A DNA stretch of 49,566 bases from CAZWSC01 sp964636385. Lineage in GTDB: Bacteria; Eisenbacteria; RBG-16-71-46; CAIMUX01. The translations under genes and the position numbers were made by a program. Location: contig CAZWSC010000038.1 of assembly GCA_964636385.1 (NCBI GenBank), forward strand, positions 1 to 49,566, given 5' to 3'. The notes beneath the pieces are model-generated. The model saw only the letters and a list, made by a program, of their open reading frames with translations, was not told where the DNA came from and made no database searches. The stretch's first letter is position 1. Every line of letters begins with the position of its first letter. Positions 35,420 to 49,566 of the stretch are shown here, piece by piece.

Positions 35420-38400
35420 ACCTCTCGCACTACATTCTGCTGCGGATCATCCCGCCCCTTCTCCTGCTGATGGCCCTACTATCCTGGGCCGGCAGGCACC
35501 GGTTCGAGCAGACGTACATCGGCCAGGAACGTCTTCGCCTGGAACAGGTCGCCGATGCAGGCGTCCGGGTGCTCATGCAGCGCCTGGACGATGTCAGGGA
35601 CCAGGCGGCATCCCTTGCGGAGAATGATTTCATTCGTGGATGCCTTGTTGATCTGCGGCAGCGGACCGAATCCCTTCCGGTCCTCTTCCAGTCCCTCCGC
35701 GTGCATGGTCTCGACAGCCCGCACTCGGGCCGGATCGCCATGCTCGACTTCCGCGGGGATGTCATCGCCTCGAACTGGCCGGCGGGGCAGTCCCGGAGAA
35801 TCGCCGAATGGCTGGATGATCCCGGCGGCACCCCGGGGTTCTGGGAAGTCGACGAGTCCGGGATCACATACACCCACGCCATCATCCTGCACGGATCCAG
35901 GGAAGGCGCCGTGCGGATCGCTCTCACCCGGGAGGAGTTCGGTTCACTGCTGAGGCTCGAGAAGGCGGGGGATGGAGTGCAGATCGAGTTCGGAGACAAA
36001 GGCCTCGTCGTTCGGAACGGTCTGTTCACTGCGGTGCCGGAGGCTGACAGGGTCAGCTCCGCCGTGTTGCTGCCAGAGTGCACCTGGGGCTGCCGGGTGA
36101 CCGCCGTATCGGACCGCTCCGCCGTCCTCTCCACGCTGAAGGATACGGAGCGGTTCATGCGCACGATGATAGGCAGCATCGTGGCCGCCCTCACGGTCTT
36201 CATCGTGCTCACCGTTCGGATCGCCACCCGGCCGATGCGGGCGCTGTCGGCGTCTGTGCAGTCGATATTCAACTACCACGACCTGGACCGGAAGCTGGCG
36301 ATCGGGGGAACCGCGGACATCCGGCGACTGGGCGAGTCGATCGCCGGTCTGCTCTCGCGCCTGAAGGAGGTCACCGCATCCAGGGAGGAGCTGGCGCTCG
36401 CCGCGGTGAACCAGCGGATACTCCTGGACAACATCCATACCCAGGTCTGGTATCTCACTGACGACCACAGCTACGGCGCGGTAAACGAGGCTCATGCCGC
36501 CTTCTGCGGGATGAAGAAGGAGGAGGTGTCGTTCAGGGACATGTACGACATCTTCCCCCTGGAAGTCGTCGAAGTGTGCCGGCTGGGAAACCGGGAGGTT
36601 TTCAGCGCAGGCAGGTCCGTACGGAGCGAGGAATGGGTGCCCGACGCCTCGGGTGAACAGAGGCTCCTCTCGATCCTGAAGTCCCCGAAGCTCCGTCCGG
36701 ACGGTTCGGTGGAGTACGTTGTCTGCTCTGCGGAGGATGTCACCGAGAGAAGGCGCGCAGAGAACGCACTGAAGGAGATGAACGCCGAACTGGAGAGGCA
36801 GACTCTCATCGCATCGGAAATGGCTGCGGCGGCAGGAAGGGCCAGCGCCTCCAAGAGCGAGTTCCTGGCCAACATGAGCCACGAAATCCGGACTCCCATG
36901 AACGGCGTCATAGGGATGACGGGGCTTCTCCTCGACACCAGGCTGACCGAGGAGCAGCGCAGGTACGCGGAGATCGTGCGCGCCAACGGCGAGTCCCTGC
37001 TCGGCCTGATCAACGACATCCTCGACTTCTCGAAGATCGAGGCGGGCAGGCTCGAGCTGGAAACCCTGGACTTCGATCTCACCGCCCTTCTCGATGACCT
37101 CGCCGGCACACTGGCGCTGAGGGCCCAGGAGAGCGGGCTCGAGCTCATGTGCGGTGTGGATCCTGATGTCCCCCAGATGCTGAGGGGTGATCCAGGCCGC
37201 ATCCGCCAGATCCTCACCAACCTGGCCGGGAACGCGATCAAGTTCACCCCCTCGGGTGAAGTGGTGATCAGCGTCACTGTGGAATCACAGGACAGGGAGA
37301 GCGCCCTCCTGCGCTTCGCCGTGCGTGACACCGGCATCGGGATTCCCCGGGACAAGCTTGGCATACTGTTCGACAAGTTCACGCAGGCGGACACCTCGAC
37401 CACCCGGAAGTTCGGCGGCACCGGCCTGGGGCTTGCCATCTCAAAGCAGCTGGCCGGGATGCTCGGGGGCGGCGTGGGTGTCACCAGCGAAGTCGGCAGG
37501 GGATCGGAGTTCTGGTTCACAGCCCGCCTCACGAAGCAGCCCGGCACCCGGCGTCCGGAGTCCCGGGCCCGGGAGAGCCTGCACGGTGTGCGCGTCCTGA
37601 TCGTTGATGACAACGCGACAAGCCGCGAAATCCTGCACACGCGGCTCAGCGCGTGGGGCATGAGGCCTTGCGAGGCGGAGGGCGGTCCGCCCGGGCTGGA
37701 TGCCCTGCGCAGGGGGCTGGCGGAAGGCGATCCGTTCCGCCTCGCCGTGATCGACATGCAGATGCCCGGGATGGACGGCGAGACGCTGGGGCGCTCGGTA
37801 CTGGCAGACCCCGCGCTTGCGGGAACGCGGCTGGTGCTCCTGACCTCGCTTGGAACGGAGGGAGGCGCATCAAGACTTGCGGAGATCGGGTTCTCCGGCT
37901 GCCTGACGAAGCCCGTACGTCTCAATGAGCTCTGCGGAGTGCTGGCCAGGGCGCTCGGTCACGACAGCGGAGCGCACACAGGTTCCCGATCGATGCCTGC
38001 CGGAAGGAAGCCAAGGGAGGCATTCCCCAGGATCAGGGACCGCAGAGGCAGGATTCTCCTGGTCGAGGACAACGTCACAAACCAGACCGTGGCGCTGGTC
38101 ATGCTCAGGAAGATGGGACTGAGCGCTGATGCCGTCGCCAACGGGCAGGAGGCGCTCGCCGCGCTCGAGTCCATTCCGTACGACCTCATTCTGATGGACT
38201 GTCAGATGCCGGTCCTGGACGGCTATGAAACCACGCAGGCGATCCGCAGTCGCGAACGGGCAGGCATCGATCCGCAGATCCCGGTCATCGCGATGACCGC
38301 GAACGCCATGCAGGGCGACCGCGAGAAATGCCTGAAAGCGGGGATGGATGATTATCTCGCGAAGCCGATTTCGCCGCATGACCTGGCAGATGCGCTCCGT

Positions 38401-38859
38401 CGATGGCTGCCTGAGTCGTCGACGGAAGCCGATCGTGGCGGCGACACCACGGGGCAGGAGTCATCAGTGGACGGGGCCGGCGGCGAGCTGCCCGTCTGGG
38501 ACAGGACGGGCATGATGGAGCGGATGCCGGCGGATGATGCACAGCTCGCGGTTGTCCTGAGTGGGTTCCTGGCGGACATCCCCTCCCGGATACGGGAGCT
38601 TGAGGGGCTGCTGGAGTCCGGCGACATGCGGGCGGCGGGCTGCCTGGCCCACGGCATAAAGGGCGCGTCAGCCAATGTCGGCGGAGAGCGCTTGAGGGCG
38701 GTCGCGCTCGACACCGAGATGGCGGCCGAGAGAGGCGACAGAGAGGCTGCCAGCAGTCATATAGTGGCCTTGCACAATGAGTTGAAGCTACTGCGACAGG
38801 CGATCATGGGCGCGGGCTTATCCGGCGACTTCGAAGAGCCCGAGGAAGCCGCAGCCTGA
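35416..38859 (+). CDS. Hybrid histidine kinase: membrane sensor, HAMP, PAS, HisKA, HATPase, REC, REC, HPt
   Basis: A 1147-residue sensor. Membrane helices at about 5-24 and 250-268 frame a periplasmic domain that may bind the upstream periplasmic protein or a small ligand. HAMP is at about 268-325, a PAS-like domain at about 335-455, HisKA with H489 in NMSHEIRTPMNG, and ATPase boxes NAIKF, DTGIGIP and GTGLGLAIS. Two receivers follow, with D780 (VIDMQMPGMDG) and D928 (LMDCQMPVLDG), then HPt with H1079 (AHGIKGAS). It can thus run a full internal His-Asp-His relay. ATG 35416 overlaps the binding-protein stop by 4 nt. Its kinase core is very similar to that of the following 2078-aa kinase. Confidence 0.93.
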   Translation: MNLSHYILLRIIPPLLLLMALLSWAGRHRFEQTYIGQERLRLEQVADAGVRVLMQRLDDVRDQAASLAENDFIRGCLVDLRQRTESLPVLFQSLRVHGLDSPHSGRIAMLDFRGDVIASNWPAGQSRRIAEWLDDPGGTPGFWEVDESGITYTHAIILHGSREGAVRIALTREEFGSLLRLEKAGDGVQIEFGDKGLVVRNGLFTAVPEADRVSSAVLLPECTWGCRVTAVSDRSAVLSTLKDTERFMRTMIGSIVAALTVFIVLTVRIATRPMRALSASVQSIFNYHDLDRKLAIGGTADIRRLGESIAGLLSRLKEVTASREELALAAVNQRILLDNIHTQVWYLTDDHSYGAVNEAHAAFCGMKKEEVSFRDMYDIFPLEVVEVCRLGNREVFSAGRSVRSEEWVPDASGEQRLLSILKSPKLRPDGSVEYVVCSAEDVTERRRAENALKEMNAELERQTLIASEMAAAAGRASASKSEFLANMSHEIRTPMNGVIGMTGLLLDTRLTEEQRRYAEIVRANGESLLGLINDILDFSKIEAGRLELETLDFDLTALLDDLAGTLALRAQESGLELMCGVDPDVPQMLRGDPGRIRQILTNLAGNAIKFTPSGEVVISVTVESQDRESALLRFAVRDTGIGIPRDKLGILFDKFTQADTSTTRKFGGTGLGLAISKQLAGMLGGGVGVTSEVGRGSEFWFTARLTKQPGTRRPESRARESLHGVRVLIVDDNATSREILHTRLSAWGMRPCEAEGGPPGLDALRRGLAEGDPFRLAVIDMQMPGMDGETLGRSVLADPALAGTRLVLLTSLGTEGGASRLAEIGFSGCLTKPVRLNELCGVLARALGHDSGAHTGSRSMPAGRKPREAFPRIRDRRGRILLVEDNVTNQTVALVMLRKMGLSADAVANGQEALAALESIPYDLILMDCQMPVLDGYETTQAIRSRERAGIDPQIPVIAMTANAMQGDREKCLKAGMDDYLAKPISPHDLADALRRWLPESSTEADRGGDTTGQESSVDGAGGELPVWDRTGMMERMPADDAQLAVVLSGFLADIPSRIRELEGLLESGDMRAAGCLAHGIKGASANVGGERLRAVALDTEMAAERGDREAASSHIVALHNELKLLRQAIMGAGLSGDFEEPEEAAA

Positions 38860-39201
38860 GAGAGAGAGAGGCAGCACTCCCCCCAACCGGCTTCCCGCCC
38901 GGGTCCTCCCCGGGTGCATCATTCCCCGATCCGCATCCGATGTAGTTGCGAAGAAGGCGGAAGAACCGGCCGATAGTCACAAAGGGCGATGCCCGGCGGA
39001 GTTGCGCGCAGGAAGGCTCCGTACGGCGGATCCTGCCGGATTACCGGCCGCATCCACCGGGCTCTGCAAGGCGCCGGTCGTGGAGCAACTGCCGGCGGAT
39101 ACTCACAACAATAGACCGCCGTAGTCGGCGCGATGGTTGCAGGGGCTGAGTATGACGGCACACACGGACGACTGCCGTGATCCTCTGGAGGTCATGATCT
39201 G
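38860..39201 (+). other. 342-nt intergenic region between two hybrid kinases
   Basis: No gene recognised. A purine repeat (GA)n follows the kinase stop. A hairpin at 38898-38914 (CCCGGG, loop TCCTC, CCCGGG) has no T-run and could be a weak terminator. GC-rich imperfect inverted repeats around 38990-39095 may form structure in the leader of the next kinase. The region probably holds the promoter of the 2078-aa kinase; GGAGG lies 10 nt before its ATG. Confidence 0.4.
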
Positions 39202-45438
<6,237 letters not shown>

Positions 45439-45453
45439 CAGGCAGGAGGCAGC

Positions 45454-46710
45454 TTGCGGATACTGATCGCCGAGGATGACCTGACCTCCCGGATGGTACT
45501 GTCGGCTGTGCTGGGCAAGTCCGGCCACGATGTGGTTGAGTCCTCGAACGGCGGAGAGGCCTGGGCGGTTCTACGAAAGCCCGATTCGCCGGCCCTCGCG
45601 ATCCTGGACTGGATGATGCCCGTCATGGACGGACCGGAGGTGGTCCGCAGGGTCCGCGCGCTGGACAGCGCAAGACCGCCGTACCTGATCATCCTGACCA
45701 CCAGGTCCGACAAGGCCGACATCATCGAAGGGCTGGAGGCAGGGGCGAACGACTACGTGTCGAAGCCGTTCGACCCGGGGGAACTCCGGGCGCGCGTGGA
45801 AGTCGGATGCAGCATGATCCGGATGCAGGAAGCGTTGGCGGCATCCAATGACAAGCTGGCCCGCTATGCAGCCGAGATGGAGACACTGGCCGCCGAGCGC
45901 GCACGTCAGCTTGTCCATGCGGACCGGATGGCCACGCTTGGGACGCTCTCATCGGGCGTTGCGCACGAGATCAACAACCCCGCCACCTTCATATCGGGGA
46001 ATGCCCAGACACTGGAGAGGGCCCTGACGATCCTTGCAGAGAGGATTCGCTCGCTGGGCGTCGATCCGGATGCGGATCCGCAGCTCTCATACATCATCGG
46101 GGAGATCCCCGGGATGCTGTCCGGGATACGGATGGGGGTTGACCGCATCACCACGATAGTCAGCGGCCTGAAGAACTACTCCAGGCAGGATCCGGGAGTC
46201 AGCGAGCCTTTCGAACTGAGCGGGATGCTGGAGGAGGCTCTCCAGATCTGCAGGCACTCGCTGAAGTACAACGTCACTGTCGTGAAGCGCATTCCCGACG
46301 GCCTTCCCGATGCCCTGGGTGACAGGCGCCGGATCGAGCAGGTCCTTGTCAACCTCTTCACCAATGCGGCCGACGCCATGTCCGGCATGAAGGAGGGAGT
46401 GCTCACCATCGCCTTCTCCGAGGAGCAGGGCAGAATCACTGTAACCGTGCGGGACAATGGGCCCGGGCTGAAGCCGAATCTGCTGGACAGGATCTTCGAC
46501 CCGTTCTTCACCACGAAGGAAGCCGGAAAGGGAACGGGTCTCGGCCTGTCGATCTCGAAGGGGATCATTGAGGATCATGGAGGCGGGCTGACTGTCAGGA
46601 ACGCTGCGGAGGGCGGGGCGGAGTTCGCCTTCAGCATACCGGTTGCACGGCCTGCTGCCGGAGCGCCGGAAGAGGAGACTGCTGATGAAGGGGCGATTGC
46701 TGATCGTTGA
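45454..46710 (+). CDS. Receiver-histidine kinase fusion (REC, coiled coil, HisKA, HATPase)
   Basis: A 418-residue cytosolic protein starting at a TTG (45454) with AGGAGG 4 nt upstream, 15 nt after the giant kinase stop. The receiver has EDD near the start, D52 in AILDWMMPVMDG and K104 in VSKPF. A coiled-coil linker (about 120-155) leads to HisKA with H171 in SSGVAHEINNPATF and an ATPase (NLFTNAADAM, DNGPGL, GTGLGLSIS). Receiver-first kinases usually take phosphate or binding input from an upstream relay and pass it on. The next gene starts 26 nt inside this one. Confidence 0.92.
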   Translation: MRILIAEDDLTSRMVLSAVLGKSGHDVVESSNGGEAWAVLRKPDSPALAILDWMMPVMDGPEVVRRVRALDSARPPYLIILTTRSDKADIIEGLEAGANDYVSKPFDPGELRARVEVGCSMIRMQEALAASNDKLARYAAEMETLAAERARQLVHADRMATLGTLSSGVAHEINNPATFISGNAQTLERALTILAERIRSLGVDPDADPQLSYIIGEIPGMLSGIRMGVDRITTIVSGLKNYSRQDPGVSEPFELSGMLEEALQICRHSLKYNVTVVKRIPDGLPDALGDRRRIEQVLVNLFTNAADAMSGMKEGVLTIAFSEEQGRITVTVRDNGPGLKPNLLDRIFDPFFTTKEAGKGTGLGLSISKGIIEDHGGGLTVRNAAEGGAEFAFSIPVARPAAGAPEEETADEGAIADR

Positions 46711-47119
46711 CGACGAGTCGGAGATCCGGGAGATGCTTTCACGCAACTTCCGCATGCTCGGCTACGAGGTGCAGACGGCGGTCAACGGTATCGAGGCCCT
46801 GGGTCTGCTTGCCGGGACGCGAACCGACGTTGTCGTCAGCGATATCCGGATGCCTGAGATGGATGGAGTCTCCCTCCTGCGGGAGATCAGGCGGCAGTAC
46901 CCGATGATACGCGTGATCATGATCACGGGTCATGTCACGCTGGAGAACGCACTGGCCTGCATGCGCAATCAGGCGGATACCTGCGTGTTCAAGCCGCTCG
47001 GCGACCTTTCCGAGCTGGAGGAGGCCGTCGAGACGGCGATGGCCGCACTCGCGCGCTGGAACCGGCAGCTCAGGATGCTTCAGGGAATGAAGCCCGCAGC
47101 GAACGGGAGCAGGAGATGA
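46685..47119 (+). CDS. Single-domain response regulator
   Basis: A 144-residue receiver. IVDDESEIREML supplies the acidic pair, D53 sits in VVVSDIRMPEMDG, ITGHVT holds the switch Thr, and the lysine is in CVFKPLGD. The last ~25 residues are helical and basic, not a DNA-binding domain. ATG 46685 has GAGGAG 7 nt upstream and lies within the end of the REC-kinase gene (26-nt overlap). Its stop overlaps the CheA start (ATGA), so it is probably the partner of one of these two kinases. Confidence 0.9.
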   Translation: MKGRLLIVDDESEIREMLSRNFRMLGYEVQTAVNGIEALGLLAGTRTDVVVSDIRMPEMDGVSLLREIRRQYPMIRVIMITGHVTLENALACMRNQADTCVFKPLGDLSELEEAVETAMAALARWNRQLRMLQGMKPAANGSRR

Positions 47120-49335
47120 GCGGTTTCGAGGACGGGGTCGACCCCGCACTCCGCGCGGAGTTCCTGGATGAAGCGGTTGACGGCCTGGACCAGGTGACAG
47201 GGCTCTTCGTAGAACTCGAGGCCGATCCCGACAACCCGGAGACGATACAGGCGATCTTCAGGCCTGTGCACTCGATCAAGGGAAACGCCGTCTATTTCGG
47301 CCTGCTTCAGACGAAGAGGCTTGCGCACGAGATGGAGACGGTCCTTGACCTGCTTCGCAAGGGCGCGCTGCCGGTCTCCAGGGATGTCACGGATCTCCTG
47401 CTGAAGGGCGCCGACGAACTCCGGGGAATGCTCCTACGCGCAAGGGAGGGGCTGTGTGAAACCCCCGACGGCGCCGCATTCGACGAGCTTATACACGCCG
47501 TCAAGGGGGCCGCGGAGGCTGGGAGGGCCGAAGAAGAGGCGGCATGGCGCCGGCTGCTTGCCGCCATCGGCGAGTGCGGGGCGTACGACATCGTGAAGCA
47601 GGCGGAAGAGCTGGCCCGGCTGACACCAGCCGGGCGCAGGGCGACGGGAGCGGAAGGCGAACCAGGGCGGCCTGTGGCGGAGGAGCCGGAACCGGCGAAG
47701 CGGCTGCGTGCAGCCACCCTCGACGCCGCGCCGATGCCTGATCCGGCTTCGGTCCGGAACCTGCTGGAGCAGTGCCGCGAACTCGCGTCGAATCCCGAGG
47801 CCAGGTCGATCGCCGGGGAGGCGATCTCGGGGCTTGCAGTGCTCGAGAGCACCATCGGACTCGATGACCCCCTGTCGCGGGGATCGCTCGCGGATGCCCT
47901 GGACGCAATGAAGGCTGCGGGTGGATGGAAGGCGGATGGCGACCGGCCCGAACCTGCCAGGGCCCGGGGGCCGAAGGAGGCCGCGGACGGGACAAGCGGC
48001 GGCACACAGTCGGCCGGTGGCGGGCGGTCTGACGGCGGAGCAAGGACGGACGGTGCCGGGCAGTCTGCCGGCGGCGGACAGGCGGCCGCCGTCAAGACCA
48101 TGCGGATCCCCGAGGCGAGCATCGATGCATTCCTGGCCCACGTCGGCGGGCTGATCATGATCGGGGAGATGTACTCCCATCTCCAGAGGAGCCTGTCCGA
48201 AGGGAAGGACACCGCACGCAGCGCCGCCGAACTGCGTCGCGCCAATGAGGCCTTCAACGACCTTGCACACGCCCTGCAGGACAGCATCATGCAGATACGC
48301 CGGGTGCCGGTGAACCTGATCCTCCAGAAGGCGCCCAGGATGGTCCGCGACATCGCGGCTGCAAAGGGGAAGGAGATCGAGACGAAGCTCTCCGGCGGAG
48401 ACCTGATGATCGACAAGAGCCTGATCGATGTGCTCGAAGCGCCTCTTGTACACATGGTGCGAAACTCCGCCGATCACGGCATAGAGCTTCCGGACGAGCG
48501 CCGTGCATCCGGGAAGGAGTCGAAGGGAAGGATAAGCATCTCGGTCGAGGAGACCCCTGATTCGATTCTGATGCGTGTAAGGGATGACGGCAGGGGCCTC
48601 AACCGCGAGGCCCTGAGGAGTAAGGCTGTGGAACTCGGGATGATTCCCGCAGACGTCCCGATCTCGGATCAGGAGGTCCTCGGGCTTCTGTTCAAGTCCG
48701 GCGTCTCCACCGCAGCCGAGGTCACCGATGTCTCCGGCCGCGGCGTCGGCATGGATGTCGTGAAGAGGTCGATCGAGGGGATGGGGGGCGGCATCGGGGT
48801 TTCCAGCGAACCCGGCAAATGGACCGAGTTCTCGGTGAAGCTGCCCAAGACCGTCACGACGGAGATCATCGACGGGTATGTCGTGATAGTCGGCGGCAAG
48901 CGATACGTGCTGCCGCTGAAGCGCGTGATGCGGTGCTTCCGGCCGGCGGCGGCCGACATCGTCTCCGTCCACGGCAGGGGGGAGTGCGTCAGGGATGGTG
49001 AGCAGATGCTCCCGGTCAGCAGGCTGTCCGACAGGTTCGGGATGGGCCGGAATGGCCGCGGGGCGTCGACGCTGCGGGACGGGATCCTTGTTGTGGTCGA
49101 GATGAAGCCGCGCCCGGTCGCGGTACACGTGGATGGGATCGAGGGTGTCAGGAGGGTCGTGCTGAAGGAGATCGACGGGCTTCGGGAAGGGGAGGAGGGG
49201 CTGTTCCTGGGCGGGGCGGTGATCGGGGACGGATCCGTGGCGATGGTCGTGGACCTGGACCGGATCTGCGGGCAGGTACAGGCCCCGGTGGAGGCGAACC
49301 CTGCCGGACTGCGCGCCGGAGTCACGTCGCATTGA
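47116..49335 (+). CDS. cheA: CheA-type histidine kinase, canonical domain order
   Basis: A 739-residue CheA. The N-terminal HPt has H52 in PVHSIKGNAVYFG. A second helical domain (about 115-270) is followed by a Gly/Ser-rich linker (about 280-325), dimerisation helices (about 328-405), ATPase with N-box HMVRNSADHGIE (446-457), DDGRGL (490-495) and SGRGVGMDVVK (540-550), and a CheW-like domain (about 580-720). It would take signals through the CheW-like domain and phosphorylate a response regulator such as its overlapping neighbour. No receptor, CheW, CheR or CheB gene is present in the window, so the input may be unconventional or encoded beyond 49566. Confidence 0.93.
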   Translation: MSGFEDGVDPALRAEFLDEAVDGLDQVTGLFVELEADPDNPETIQAIFRPVHSIKGNAVYFGLLQTKRLAHEMETVLDLLRKGALPVSRDVTDLLLKGADELRGMLLRAREGLCETPDGAAFDELIHAVKGAAEAGRAEEEAAWRRLLAAIGECGAYDIVKQAEELARLTPAGRRATGAEGEPGRPVAEEPEPAKRLRAATLDAAPMPDPASVRNLLEQCRELASNPEARSIAGEAISGLAVLESTIGLDDPLSRGSLADALDAMKAAGGWKADGDRPEPARARGPKEAADGTSGGTQSAGGGRSDGGARTDGAGQSAGGGQAAAVKTMRIPEASIDAFLAHVGGLIMIGEMYSHLQRSLSEGKDTARSAAELRRANEAFNDLAHALQDSIMQIRRVPVNLILQKAPRMVRDIAAAKGKEIETKLSGGDLMIDKSLIDVLEAPLVHMVRNSADHGIELPDERRASGKESKGRISISVEETPDSILMRVRDDGRGLNREALRSKAVELGMIPADVPISDQEVLGLLFKSGVSTAAEVTDVSGRGVGMDVVKRSIEGMGGGIGVSSEPGKWTEFSVKLPKTVTTEIIDGYVVIVGGKRYVLPLKRVMRCFRPAAADIVSVHGRGECVRDGEQMLPVSRLSDRFGMGRNGRGASTLRDGILVVVEMKPRPVAVHVDGIEGVRRVVLKEIDGLREGEEGLFLGGAVIGDGSVAMVVDLDRICGQVQAPVEANPAGLRAGVTSH

Positions 49336-49467
49336 GGTCAAGGACCGGCCCGGGAGTGACGATCCTCTACAACGGCGCATTGCCTGGACTGACTCCGGCG
49401 GCACGCCCCGTGAGGATCGGCCTGATGACCGGCGTCCGCGCCGCGGAATGGAGAACCTGGAGGTGAC
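49336..49467 (+). other. Gap after cheA; possible 36-codon ORF
   Basis: A frame from GTG 49356 to TGA 49466 could encode 36 residues, and its stop lies inside the Shine-Dalgarno region of the next gene. It has no recognisable motif and a poor ribosome binding site, so I do not call it a gene. Confidence 0.2.
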
Positions 49468-49566
49468 ATGAAGCACGAAATCGAAAGTAAACGCGACCTG
49501 GAGATCAGGTATCCGGATCCCCGTTCTGCGACACCCTCGTCGTCGGACAACGAGGAGATCATAGTC
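49468..49566 (+). CDS. Start of an unrecognised gene, cut by the window edge
   Basis: An open frame of 33 codons begins at ATG 49468, with GGAGG 4 nt upstream, and runs off the end. The visible residues (MKHEIESKRDLEIRYPDP, then a Ser-rich stretch) are polar and match no family I know. Position after cheA suggests membership of the same operon. Confidence 0.55.
   Translation, partial: MKHEIESKRDLEIRYPDPRSATPSSSDNEEIIV

Noticed and set aside
38898..38914. Intrinsic terminator after the 1147-aa kinase
   Set aside because: The hairpin is short and no T-run follows; kept only as a note in the intergenic entry.
38960..39100. Possible structured RNA or riboswitch before the giant kinase
   Set aside because: Only imperfect GC-rich inverted repeats; no conserved riboswitch core words recognised.

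Overview
This is a high-GC bacterial chromosome segment with about 29 protein-coding genes on both strands, packed tightly into operons. I saw no tRNA, rRNA, insertion sequence or CRISPR array. The gene content suggests a Gram-negative, free-living bacterium with a complex sensory life. The evidence is secreted M14 and M16 peptidases, an MsbA-type exporter with four glycosyltransferases, glycogen enzymes of the GH57/long-phosphorylase type, a GlnRS, and very large hybrid histidine kinases. The combination is reminiscent of FCB-group or candidate-phylum bacteria, but I cannot assign a phylum from sequence inspection alone.

Layout. 1-570 (-): truncated membrane-anchored HTH protein. 737-4537 (-): three-gene operon of methyltransferase, secreted M14 carboxypeptidase and AbgT-type transporter, joined by an ATGA overlap and a 4-nt gap. 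5214-5441 (+): a selenoprotein W-like gene with an in-frame UGA (5244-5246) in a C-x-x-U motif and a bacterial SECIS-like hairpin just downstream; standard gene callers would miss or truncate it. 5484-10713: GH57 branching-type enzyme (+), facing a long alpha-glucan phosphorylase and a rhodanese/methyltransferase fusion (-). 10850-13409 (-): response regulator and a domain-permuted CheA. 13714-15018 (+): a protein with a remote RelA/SpoT-like synthetase signature, overlapping tail-to-tail with a KamA-family radical SAM enzyme (15009-16808, -). 17094-22718 (+): polysaccharide-type cluster (GT2, MsbA-like ABC transporter, GT4, GT2, GT2). 22905-26623 (+): paired M16 peptidases, one with an intact zinc motif and one degenerate. 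26658-28436 (+): GlnRS. 28559-33115 (-): a 1518-residue single-chain acyl-CoA carboxylase ordered carboxyltransferase, carboxyltransferase, biotin carboxylase, biotin carrier.

33654-49335 (+) is a multi-component phosphorelay: free HPt protein, periplasmic binding protein, 1147-aa hybrid kinase ending in HPt, 2078-aa hybrid kinase ending in a receiver with no HPt, REC-kinase fusion, single-domain response regulator, and canonical-order CheA. Most neighbours overlap by 4 nt or nearly so. No chemoreceptor, CheR, CheB or stand-alone CheW is visible. The arrangement therefore looks more like a signal-integration relay than a textbook motility locus. A last partial gene starts at 49468.

The strongest discoveries are the SelW-like selenoprotein with its SECIS-like hairpin, the CheA with its HPt and P2-like domains moved to the C-terminus, the single-chain carboxylase, and the RelA/SpoT-like protein. 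All functional statements rest on motif recognition by eye; no database search was run.
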